Source: Syntrophomonas sp. UBA5288
GTDB taxonomy: Bacteria > Bacillota > Syntrophomonadia > Syntrophomonadales > Syntrophomonadaceae
Length of the DNA: 5,105 nt
NCBI GenBank assembly: GCA_002408445.1
Contig: DHSK01000084.1
Span: 23,834 to 28,938 of the forward strand
Reading direction: 5' to 3'
The position numbers and the translations under genes are program-made. The notes under the pieces are model-generated. The model was not told the DNA's origin. It searched no databases and saw only the letters and a program-made list of their open reading frames with translations. Positions 1-5,105 of this stretch are shown piece by piece (the stretch's first letter is position 1; each line of letters opens with the position of its first letter).

Positions 1-246
1 CTGACTTCCAGGGAACGCTTTCAGCGTCTTTTTAGAGATTCGGTAATTAACATAGATTATTGTGAAAATCTGATAGTTATCAAGACTCTCCCGGGCGCGG
101 CCCAGTCGGTGGCCTCGCTGATCGATTCATCGAACTTTCCTGATATTATGGGAACGGTAGCCGGCGATGATACCCTTTTTTCAGCAGTTAAATCGCGGGA
201 AGCAGTGATTGACGTAGTCACCATGTTTCGAGAACTTTTGCGCTAA
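1..246 (+). CDS. argR: Arginine repressor ArgR, C-terminal part (5' end outside window)
   Basis: The reading frame is open from base 1 and ends at TAA 244-246, giving the last 81 residues of a protein that begins outside the window. The translation contains NLIVIKTLPGAAQSVASLID followed by GTVAGDDT (bases 151-174). These are the hallmarks of the ArgR C-terminal domain, which forms the hexamer and binds L-arginine; the paired Asp residues of GDDT contact arginine in characterised ArgR proteins. The N-terminal winged-helix DNA-binding domain is not in the window. ArgR is a cytoplasmic regulator that represses arginine biosynthesis and often activates arginine catabolism. The stop lies 22 bases before recN on the same strand with no visible terminator, so the two are probably co-transcribed, as in many Bacillota. 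The family call is secure; which genes it regulates here cannot be seen. Confidence 0.93.
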   Translation: MTSRERFQRLFRDSVINIDYCENLIVIKTLPGAAQSVASLIDSSNFPDIMGTVAGDDTLFSAVKSREAVIDVVTMFRELLR

Positions 247-268
247 TAATCCGGGCAGGTGAAACATA

Positions 269-1939
269 ATGCTTCTGGAGATATACATAAATAATTTCGT
301 GCTTATCGATGAAATGCGCCTTGAATTTGGACCGGGCTTAAACGTATTGACCGGAGAGACCGGTGCGGGCAAATCTATTATTATTGATGCTTTGAGCCTG
401 ATCATGGGTGACAGAATGAAAACGGATTTTGTGCGCGACACCAGCCGCAAAGCCATTGCCGAGGCTGTGTTTGACATCGAGGATGAAGCGCGCTCTTTTT
501 TATTGAATAATGAATTAATTGAAAATGAAGACGACAGTATTATTATCAGCCGTGAGATACTGCCCAGCGGTCGAAGCTCGGCCCGTATCAACGGGCGCAA
601 TGTTCCCCTGGGCGTATTAAAGACTTTGTCGGTTTTACTGCTGGACATGCATCTGCAGCATGATAACCAGAATATCCTGCGTCCGGAAAAATATCTGGAT
701 TATGTGGATAGTCTGCAGGATATGACCGCCGAACTGACGGAAGTCAAGAGGCTTTATGAGGATTGGCAGGAACAGCAGCGGCGGCTGGACGAATTAAAAC
801 ATAATGTTAAAAATAGCCGGCAAAAGTTGGAGATAATAGACTATCAGATTAAAGAAATAGAAAAGGCCCACCTGCAGAGCGGTGAAGAGGAAGAACTGGT
901 CAAGCTCCGGGAGAAAATCAACAATGCGGCCCGGCTTATGGACGGCGCCGTTAAGATCTTGCGCCTGCTTTATGACGGCGAGGAGGGCAGCCCGGCCAAC
1001 GATCTGGTGGCTGAAGCTTTGGATACGGCCCGCAGCCTGGAAGAATACGATGTATTTGCGGCTATGGTTGCACCTCTGGAGCAGTTCTATTACAGCTTGC
1101 AGGATATGGCGGCCAGCCTCTCCAGTTATCGGGATTCACTTGATTTCGAACCGGGACTGCAGGATCAGGTGGAGGAAAGGCTGTTTGAAATTAATCGGGT
1201 GAAAAATAAATACGGCAGCAATGTCGATGAAATACTGGCCCTCCTGGCAAATTTAAAGTCAGAAAGGGAAGAGCTGGACGTCAGCGAAGGAAGGCAGGCC
1301 CGTCTGGCCAAGGAACTGGAACAGAGCCGGTCCCGCTATCTGGACGCTGCTCAGAAAGTGACGGTTTTAAGGAAACAGGCGGCCGGGCACCTGGAAAAGG
1401 TTATGCAGCATGAATTGAGTCAGCTCAACATGCCGCAGGTGCAATTTGCCGTAGCCGTGAATCCTGCTTCCCGGCCCGGCCCCCGGGGAATGGACGAGGT
1501 GGAATTTACGTTTTCCCCCAATCCCGGCCAGCCTTTGCTTCCGGTTGCCCAGATAGCTTCGGGGGGCGAAATATCTCGTTTTATATTGGCCCTTAAAGCG
1601 GCCCTGGCCGAATTTTATCAGATAGATACATTGATATTCGACGAAATCGATGTGGGCCTGGGCGGAAGCGCTCTCAATACAACTGCCCGTAAACTCAGTG
1701 AAATCGCGCAGCATCATCAGGTCATAGCTATTACCCACTCACCCCGGGTAGCCAGCTATGCCGATCATCATTTTTTAATTGAAAAACATATTAATAATAA
1801 TCACACTTATACCGTCGTCACCCGTCTGGATGATGACAAACGGGCGGCTGAACTGGCCCGCATGCTGGACGGCGACAATTACACCCCCCTGACCCTGCAG
1901 CACGCCCAGGAAATGCTAAACGAAGCCCGCAACGAATAG
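269..1939 (+). CDS. recN: DNA repair protein RecN (SMC-like ATPase)
   Basis: RecN is a cytoplasmic SMC-like ATPase that acts early in double-strand-break repair, gathering DNA ends and promoting RecA-dependent recombination. The 556-residue product is slightly shorter than typical RecN (B. subtilis about 576) but complete. Residues 29-36 are the Walker A motif GETGAGKS. Charged, probably coiled-coil arms span about 152-225 and 300-380. The ABC signature ASGGEISR is at 430-437, Walker B LIFDE at 455-459, the D-loop region DVGLGG at 461-466, and the H-loop THSPR starts at 489 with His490. KNKYG at 312-316 is another family landmark. Some motifs depart from the common form: DMHLQHDNQ at 126-134 (usually D-I-H-G-Q-H-E-H-Q), DEIDVGLGG (usually DEIDTGISG) and THSPR (usually THLPQ). 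The ATG follows AGGTG (257-261) with a 7-base spacer, and the N-terminus matches the family, so this start is well supported. No LexA-type box is evident in the short gap after argR. Confidence 0.96.
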   Translation: MLLEIYINNFVLIDEMRLEFGPGLNVLTGETGAGKSIIIDALSLIMGDRMKTDFVRDTSRKAIAEAVFDIEDEARSFLLNNELIENEDDSIIISREILPSGRSSARINGRNVPLGVLKTLSVLLLDMHLQHDNQNILRPEKYLDYVDSLQDMTAELTEVKRLYEDWQEQQRRLDELKHNVKNSRQKLEIIDYQIKEIEKAHLQSGEEEELVKLREKINNAARLMDGAVKILRLLYDGEEGSPANDLVAEALDTARSLEEYDVFAAMVAPLEQFYYSLQDMAASLSSYRDSLDFEPGLQDQVEERLFEINRVKNKYGSNVDEILALLANLKSEREELDVSEGRQARLAKELEQSRSRYLDAAQKVTVLRKQAAGHLEKVMQHELSQLNMPQVQFAVAVNPASRPGPRGMDEVEFTFSPNPGQPLLPVAQIASGGEISRFILALKAALAEFYQIDTLIFDEIDVGLGGSALNTTARKLSEIAQHHQVIAITHSPRVASYADHHFLIEKHINNNHTYTVVTRLDDDKRAAELARMLDGDNYTPLTLQHAQEMLNEARNE

Positions 1940-1941
1940 TA

Positions 1942-2014
1942 TGTCATCCTGAACGTAGTGAAGGATCTTTCACTCTCCGATATGGCAAGATCCTTCACTA
2001 CGTTCAGGATGACA
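1942..2014. repeat. Dispersed palindromic repeat, perfect 28-bp inverted repeat (copy 1)
   Basis: The left arm 1942-1969 (beginning TGTCATCCTGAACG, ending GAAGGATCTT) is the exact reverse complement of the right arm 1987-2014, with a 17-base loop at 1970-1986. It lies between the convergent recN and csoR genes, starting two bases after the recN stop. As RNA it would fold into a very stable hairpin from either strand. It has no U-tract where an intrinsic terminator needs one: on the plus strand the right arm is followed by A residues, and on the minus strand the hairpin runs into TACTATTCG. It could still stop or protect both transcripts. The arm resembles the GTCATCCTGA...GAAGGATCT repeats I recall from many bacterial genomes, and a second, diverged copy lies at 5021-5079, so it is better read as a dispersed repeat or MITE-like element than as a simple terminator. 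Confidence 0.85.
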
Positions 2015-2054
2015 AAAAAACTGTTATAATACCCAACTCCCGCAATTGTTAATC

Positions 2055-2318
2055 CTATTTTCCCATCTTGTCCATGATGGACATGATTTCTTCGATCTTT
2101 TCATCCCCGTTGCCGTGCTGGAAGGCTTCCTTTACGCAGTGGTTGAGATGGGCGTGAAGGATTTCCTTATTGACACTATGCAGGATGGCCTGGGTCGCCA
2201 TTAACTGGTTGCATATATCTATGCAATAACGGTCTTCCTCCACCATTTTCAGCAGCCCATCCACTTGTCCCCGGGCTGTTTTTAAAAGGTTGTTTATCTT
2301 GGTTTTATTAGCTTTCAT
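2055..2318 (-). CDS. csoR: Copper-sensing transcriptional repressor CsoR (DUF156 family)
   Basis: The 87-residue, all-helical product belongs to the CsoR/RcnR (DUF156) family. The metal-site spacing Cys-x24-His-x3-Cys is present as Cys32, His57 and Cys61, matching Cys36/His61/Cys65 of M. tuberculosis CsoR. The second-shell residues of Cu(I) sensors also match: Tyr31 precedes the first Cys, and Glu77 lies 16 residues after the last Cys. This separates it from nickel (RcnR), formaldehyde (FrmR) and persulfide (CstR) sensors. Apo-CsoR binds a G/C-tract palindrome as a tetramer, and Cu(I) binding releases it. The N-terminal segment with ARGQVDG (15-21) is the usual DNA-contact region. The start is supported by GGAGG (2329-2325) with a 6-base spacer. 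The gene begins 20 bases after the copA/copZ stop, so it is the last gene of the operon and should control its own expression through the operator near 4886-4907. The stop is TAG at 2057-2055. Confidence 0.95.
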   Translation of the reverse strand: MKANKTKINNLLKTARGQVDGLLKMVEEDRYCIDICNQLMATQAILHSVNKEILHAHLNHCVKEAFQHGNGDEKIEEIMSIMDKMGK

Positions 2319-2338
2319 CAGGTTCCTCCGCCCGGTAA

Positions 2339-2560
2339 TTATTCTGCAGGTGAATCTTTAATCGAAACGACTTCGTAACCGGCATCGGTCACAGCACGGT
2401 TTAAAATTTCATCGGAAACTCCCGCATCAAGTGTAATGACCGCCTTCTTTTGATTGAGATCGACTTTTGCCTTTACGCCGTCAATAGCGTTCAGGGCTTT
2501 TTCCACACTGGCCTGGCAGTGCTGGCAACTCATTCCGTTAATCGTCATAATTTTCTTCAT
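2339..2560 (-). CDS. copZ: CopZ-type copper chaperone, in frame at the 3' end of copA and possibly made separately
   Basis: Starting at the internal ATG 2560-2558, this segment encodes 73 residues, the usual size of a free CopZ. It is a single HMA fold with GMSCQHC at 9-15 (Cys12 and Cys15 bind Cu(I)). The SCQHC form is typical of stand-alone CopZ, whereas the CopA N-terminal domain has SCSAC. CopZ buffers cytoplasmic Cu(I) and hands it to CopA. A strong Shine-Dalgarno, AGGAGAGG (2576-2569), sits 8 bases upstream of the ATG although it lies inside the copA frame, where it encodes part of the linker IGEDYN. That is what an ancestral separate gene would leave behind. Translation could therefore start here and give free CopZ besides any fusion protein. 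The HMA identity is certain; independent expression is inferred from the ribosome-binding site and the domain size. Confidence 0.75.
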   Translation of the reverse strand: MKKIMTINGMSCQHCQASVEKALNAIDGVKAKVDLNQKKAVITLDAGVSDEILNRAVTDAGYEVVSIKDSPAE

Positions 2561-4870
2561 GTTATAATCCTCTCCTATCATATGGTTATTTGATTCTATT
2601 TTTTTATACGCCGGTTTAAAAAATCTTAATCTCAGCGCATTGGATACCACACATACAGAACTCATGCTCATGGCTGCCGCAGCAAACATGGGGTTAAGCT
2701 TCCAGCCCAGCACAGGATAAAATAGGCCTGCTGCCAGCGGAATCCCGATAATGTTGTAAAAGAAGGCCCAGAACAGATTTTGTCTTATGTTGCGTATTAC
2801 TGCCTTGCTGAGTTGCAGTGCGGCCACTACATCCAAAAGGTCGTTTTTCATTAGTACGATGTCGGCCGACTCAATGGCGATATCGGTTCCAGCTCCGATC
2901 GCAATTCCCACATCCGCTCTTGCCAGAGCCGGAGCATCGTTAATGCCGTCGCCCACCATCGCCACTTTTTTGCCCTTTTGCTGAATTTGCCTGATTTCAC
3001 TTTCCTTGTCCTGGGGGAGTACTTCTGCCACGACGCTGCCGATGTTTAGTTGTTGCCTGATAGCTTCGGCCGTATTCCGATTGTCACCGGTCAGCATGAC
3101 CACATCGATTCCCATGGCCTGCATTTGCCCAATGGCTTCGCGGCTGGTAGACTTTACGGTGTCGGCCATCGCGATCATACCGAGCAGATGGCCATCCCGC
3201 GCGAAATAGAGCGGGGTTTTCCCATTCCGGGCCAGGGTCTGGGCAGCATCTTGCAGGGCGGCAGTTGAGATGGAATTATCCCCCATAAAGGCCAGGTTAC
3301 CGGCCTGAAAGGTTAAGCCGTCAATAACAGCGGTGATTCCGCGCCCCGGAAGAGCGGTGAATTGCTCCACCTCCTTGCAGGCCACTCCCCCTTGCCGGGC
3401 TTTTTCCACAATGGCCTTGGCCAGCGGGTGCTCGGAAGGCTTTTCAATGGAAGCCGCCACCTGCAGCAAATAATCTTCAGTTACTCCATCGGTTGCCACC
3501 ATATCTGTAACTGTTAGCCGGCCCTCGGTGATGGTGCCGGTTTTGTCGAGTACCATGGTTTTGACCGTGTGCAGGGTTTCCAGAGCCTCGGCCGATTTAA
3601 TCAGGATTCCGTTGGCCGCGCCACGGCCGGTTCCTACCATAATGGCTACGGGGGTGGCAAGCCCCAGGGCACACGGACAGGATATGACCAGTACGGCAAT
3701 ACCTATGGTCAGGGCGAATAAGAACGGTTTACCCAGCAAAAGCCAAACTACGGCGGATATTACCGCAATAGCTATGACAATGGGAACAAACACCCCGCTG
3801 ATTTTATCGGCCAGCTTGGCAATAGGCGCTTTGGATGAACTTGCTTCTTCTACCAGTCTGATGATCTGGGCCAGAGTGGTGTCATTGCCGACCTGTTGGG
3901 CCTGGAACTTTAAAAAGCCGGATTGGTTGATAGTGGCGGCCTTTACCTGATCTCCGGCTGTCTTTTCGACCGGAATGCTCTCACCTGTGAGTGCCGATTG
4001 GTCAATCGATGCATTTCCTTCAATGACCATACCGTCGACCGGTATGCTCTGACCAGGTCTTACAATCAGGATTTCGCCGACAGTTACTTCTTCAACCGGA
4101 ATTTCGATTTCAGCTCCATTCCTCCAAACCGTGGCGGTTTTTGGCGCCAAATCGATAAGCCGGCTGATGGCTTCCGAGGTTTTTCCCTTTGACCTGGTTT
4201 CCAGGTATTTGCCCAGGGTTATGAGGGTCAGTATCATAGCCGCTGATTCAAAATACATATCCATGGTATAGGTTTCAACCATACCAGGAATGTCGTGCCC
4301 CAGGCCATAGCCTATTTGAAAAACGGCAAATAACCCGTAAATAAGTGCGGCGGACGAGCCTATCGCAATAAGGGAATCCATATTAGGAGCTCCCCGGAAA
4401 AGGGTTTTAAAACCAGCCTCATAATAATTGCGGTTTACATAGACTATGGGCAATGTCAGCAGGAACTGGACCAGGGCCAGGGTAATGGCATTGGACATCC
4501 CCAGCAAAAAGTCGGGCAGGCGAAGCTGGAGCATGTGACCCATCGAAATATACATGAGCGGAACCAAAAAAGCAAAAGATATAAGGACACGATTTTTCAT
4601 CTGTCGGACTTCATCCTGAAGTTGATTAAATGGTCCCTTTGGCGCTGATTGTACTCCCTGGTCAAAAACGGATGCGCCGTATCCGGCCTGAACCACCGAG
4701 CTTATGATTTGGTCATCATTGGTGATAGTATGGTCATAATCAACCGTCATAGTGTTTGAAAGCAGATTGACATTGACGAACGATACGCCTTCAACCTTTT
4801 TTACGCTCTTTTCCACCCGGGCTGAGCAAGCCGAACAGCTCATGCCTGCTACGCTATATTTTTGATGCAT
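2339..4870 (-). CDS. copA: Cu(I)-exporting P1B-type ATPase CopA, fused in frame to a C-terminal CopZ-like domain
   Basis: This 843-residue membrane ATPase couples ATP hydrolysis to Cu(I) export. An N-terminal HMA domain (about 1-68) carries GMSCSAC, with Cys12 and Cys15 as copper ligands. Helices 1-4 lie at about 94-114, 127-146, 165-188 and 205-222. The actuator motif TGES is at 295-298. Helices 5 and 6 are at about 359-380 and 384-406, with the ion-site CPC at 398-400. The phosphorylation motif DKTGT starts at Asp442, the P1B His-Pro is at 481-482, and GDGIND is at 640-645. Asn698, Tyr705-Asn706 and Pro711 (helix 7), with Met734 and Ser737-Ser738 (helix 8), fit the Cu(I) subgroup P1B-1 pattern. 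A typical CopA would end near residue 757. Here the frame runs on through a short linker into a 73-residue CopZ-type HMA domain (771-843, GMSCQHC). The ATG is preceded by AGGAG (4882-4878) with a 7-base spacer. The CopA assignment is very secure; whether the fusion is real depends on the A-run at 2605-2599. Confidence 0.95.
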   Translation of the reverse strand: MHQKYSVAGMSCSACSARVEKSVKKVEGVSFVNVNLLSNTMTVDYDHTITNDDQIISSVVQAGYGASVFDQGVQSAPKGPFNQLQDEVRQMKNRVLISFAFLVPLMYISMGHMLQLRLPDFLLGMSNAITLALVQFLLTLPIVYVNRNYYEAGFKTLFRGAPNMDSLIAIGSSAALIYGLFAVFQIGYGLGHDIPGMVETYTMDMYFESAAMILTLITLGKYLETRSKGKTSEAISRLIDLAPKTATVWRNGAEIEIPVEEVTVGEILIVRPGQSIPVDGMVIEGNASIDQSALTGESIPVEKTAGDQVKAATINQSGFLKFQAQQVGNDTTLAQIIRLVEEASSSKAPIAKLADKISGVFVPIVIAIAVISAVVWLLLGKPFLFALTIGIAVLVISCPCALGLATPVAIMVGTGRGAANGILIKSAEALETLHTVKTMVLDKTGTITEGRLTVTDMVATDGVTEDYLLQVAASIEKPSEHPLAKAIVEKARQGGVACKEVEQFTALPGRGITAVIDGLTFQAGNLAFMGDNSISTAALQDAAQTLARNGKTPLYFARDGHLLGMIAMADTVKSTSREAIGQMQAMGIDVVMLTGDNRNTAEAIRQQLNIGSVVAEVLPQDKESEIRQIQQKGKKVAMVGDGINDAPALARADVGIAIGAGTDIAIESADIVLMKNDLLDVVAALQLSKAVIRNIRQNLFWAFFYNIIGIPLAAGLFYPVLGWKLNPMFAAAAMSMSSVCVVSNALRLRFFKPAYKKIESNNHMIGEDYNMKKIMTINGMSCQHCQASVEKALNAIDGVKAKVDLNQKKAVITLDAGVSDEILNRAVTDAGYEVVSIKDSPAE
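2569..2576 (-). promoter_or_regulatory. Internal Shine-Dalgarno sequence for copZ
   Basis: Minus-strand AGGAGAGG lies 8 bases before the ATG at 2560. It is at least as good a ribosome-binding site as those of copA and csoR, yet it sits inside the open copA frame. It supports the ATG at 2560 as a functional or formerly functional start for the chaperone. Confidence 0.7.
2599..2605 (-). other. A7 homopolymer at the copA-copZ junction (slippage, indel or sequencing-error site)
   Basis: The minus strand reads TAT AAA AAA ATA G across codons Tyr755 to Ile758. Removing one A gives TAT AAA AAA TAG, which ends CopA after Lys757 and leaves a 35-base gap to the copZ ATG. Adding one A gives AAT AGA ATC AAA TAA, a stop four codons after the two lysines. 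So of the three possible lengths in phase, only the present one joins copA to copZ. Such A-runs are prone to polymerase and ribosome slippage and to sequencing error. Confidence 0.7.
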
Positions 4871-4885
4871 AATACCACTCCTAAC

Positions 4886-4907
4886 TACCCCACCCCTGAG
4901 GGGGGAT
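4886..4907 (-). promoter_or_regulatory. Candidate CsoR operator upstream of copA
   Basis: An imperfect G/C-tract palindrome centred on base 4898: plus-strand CCCCT (4893-4897), one central base, then AGGGG (4899-4903), extended outward by TACCCCA on the left and GGATATA on the right. Known CsoR operators are pseudo-palindromes with a C-run facing a G-run and TA/AT flanks, which this matches. It lies between the candidate -10 region and the copA Shine-Dalgarno, so bound CsoR would cover the transcription start. No comparable palindrome is seen elsewhere in the window. The assignment rests on motif form, position and the csoR gene in the same operon. Confidence 0.75.
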
Positions 4908-4911
4908 ATAT

Positions 4912-4945
4912 ATTATATATATATTAATATTGATGTTTTTGTCAA
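4912..4945 (-). promoter_or_regulatory. Candidate sigma-A-type promoter of the copper operon
   Basis: The minus strand has a perfect -35 hexamer TTGACA (4945-4940) followed by a long alternating A/T stretch. TATATA hexamers occur at spacings of 16 (4923-4918) and 18 bases (4921-4916). A perfect TATAAT (4917-4912) also occurs, but 22 bases from the -35, longer than sigma-A normally uses. The -10 therefore cannot be fixed from sequence, and the annotated span covers all candidates. The G/C-tract operator follows within 5 to 15 bases, which suits repression by CsoR. Confidence 0.65.
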
Positions 4946-5020
4946 ATAAAATTTTAAGGCAATAAGGCGAGAGTTTTGCATAATTAACTTTTTTCTATGT
5001 TTAAGCATTAACTTTGCGAA

Positions 5021-5079
5021 TGTCATCCTGAGGCAAAGCCGAAGGATCTTAGATTCTTCGCTAACGTTCAGAATTATCA
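5021..5079. repeat. Dispersed palindromic repeat, degenerate copy (copy 2)
   Basis: The left arm 5021-5050 shares its first 11 bases (TGTCATCCTGA) and last 10 bases (GAAGGATCTT) with copy 1 at 1942-1969; the middle differs and is two bases longer. The right arm, about 5051-5079, reads AGATTCTTCGCTAACGTTCAG and resembles copy 1's right arm with substitutions, but it pairs only partly with its own left arm. There is essentially no loop, whereas copy 1 has 17 bases. It appears to be a decayed or chimeric member of the same family, lying 150 bases upstream of the copA start. Confidence 0.7.
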
Positions 5080-5105
5080 CGCGGTCGCACCACGATAAAC
5101 GAATA

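Noticed and set aside
181..648. Open reading frame of 155 codons on the minus strand across the argR end and recN start
   Set aside because: It lies antisense to two clearly conserved genes, has no recognisable domain and is low-complexity Ser/Ile-rich, as expected of a shadow frame.
882..1202. Trp/Arg-rich 106-codon frame inside recN on the plus strand
   Set aside because: It is out of frame within the coiled-coil part of recN, and its composition is typical of a frameshifted translation.
1367..1738. 123-codon frame antisense to the recN C-terminal region
   Set aside because: It covers the conserved signature and Walker B region of recN and shows no family features of its own.
1942..2014. 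CRISPR unit or tRNA/small RNA gene at the hairpin
   Set aside because: There is a single palindrome without regular spacers, and no cloverleaf or conserved RNA features are seen.
2010..2030. Possible plus-strand promoter with TATAAT at 2025-2030
   Set aside because: There is no -35 at a usable distance and no plus-strand gene follows; it would transcribe antisense into csoR.
2787..4192. Five plus-strand frames of 65-140 codons antisense to copA
   Set aside because: All mirror the conserved copA coding region, overlap one another and lack plausible domains.
4976..5001. Possible plus-strand promoter (TTGCAT near 4977) leading out of the window
   Set aside because: The hexamers are weak, with no clear -10 at 16-18 bases in an AT-rich stretch, and no downstream gene is visible before the window ends.
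4983..5015. Direct repeat ATTAACTTT at 4983-4991 and 5007-5015
   Set aside because: Nine AT-rich bases repeated once at 24-base spacing is readily expected by chance; only two units are present.

Overview
The window looks like a chromosomal segment of a Bacillota bacterium, most likely an anaerobic, spore-former-like Clostridia or Negativicutes relative. The reasons are the argR-recN pair (an arrangement common in this phylum), strong Shine-Dalgarno sequences before each gene, and the type of copper operon. The lineage is an inference; no rRNA or other marker gene is present.

Layout. Positions 1-246 hold the C-terminal part of the arginine repressor gene argR (+). It is followed 22 bases later by a complete recN (269-1939, +), which encodes the SMC-like DNA-repair ATPase. 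The 115-base gap after recN contains a perfect 28-bp inverted repeat (1942-2014). Beyond it lies a copper-homeostasis operon on the minus strand, convergent with recN. Its promoter and G/C-tract operator (about 4886-4945) precede the Cu(I)-exporting P1B-type ATPase copA, a CopZ-type copper chaperone domain, and the Cu(I)-sensing repressor csoR (2318-2055). Outside the operon, at 5021-5079, is a second, decayed copy of the inverted repeat found after recN.

How the genes work together. CsoR should repress the operon by binding the palindrome upstream of copA. When Cu(I) occupies its Cys-His-Cys site, repression is relieved. CopA then pumps Cu(I) out across the membrane, and CopZ buffers Cu(I) and delivers it to CopA. 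Because csoR is the last gene, the circuit is autoregulated.

The main oddity is that copA and copZ form one continuous 843-codon reading frame, although everything around the junction looks like two genes. The copZ part keeps its own ATG and a strong Shine-Dalgarno sequence inside the frame. The join lies just after a run of seven A residues (minus strand); a one-base change in that run would put a stop codon at the usual end of CopA. This is either a true, recent CopA-CopZ fusion (perhaps with internal re-initiation or slippage giving several products) or a homopolymer sequencing error. Two copies of the same dispersed repeat flank the copper operon, and the operon sits where spoIVB-spo0A often follow recN, which hints at insertion or rearrangement.
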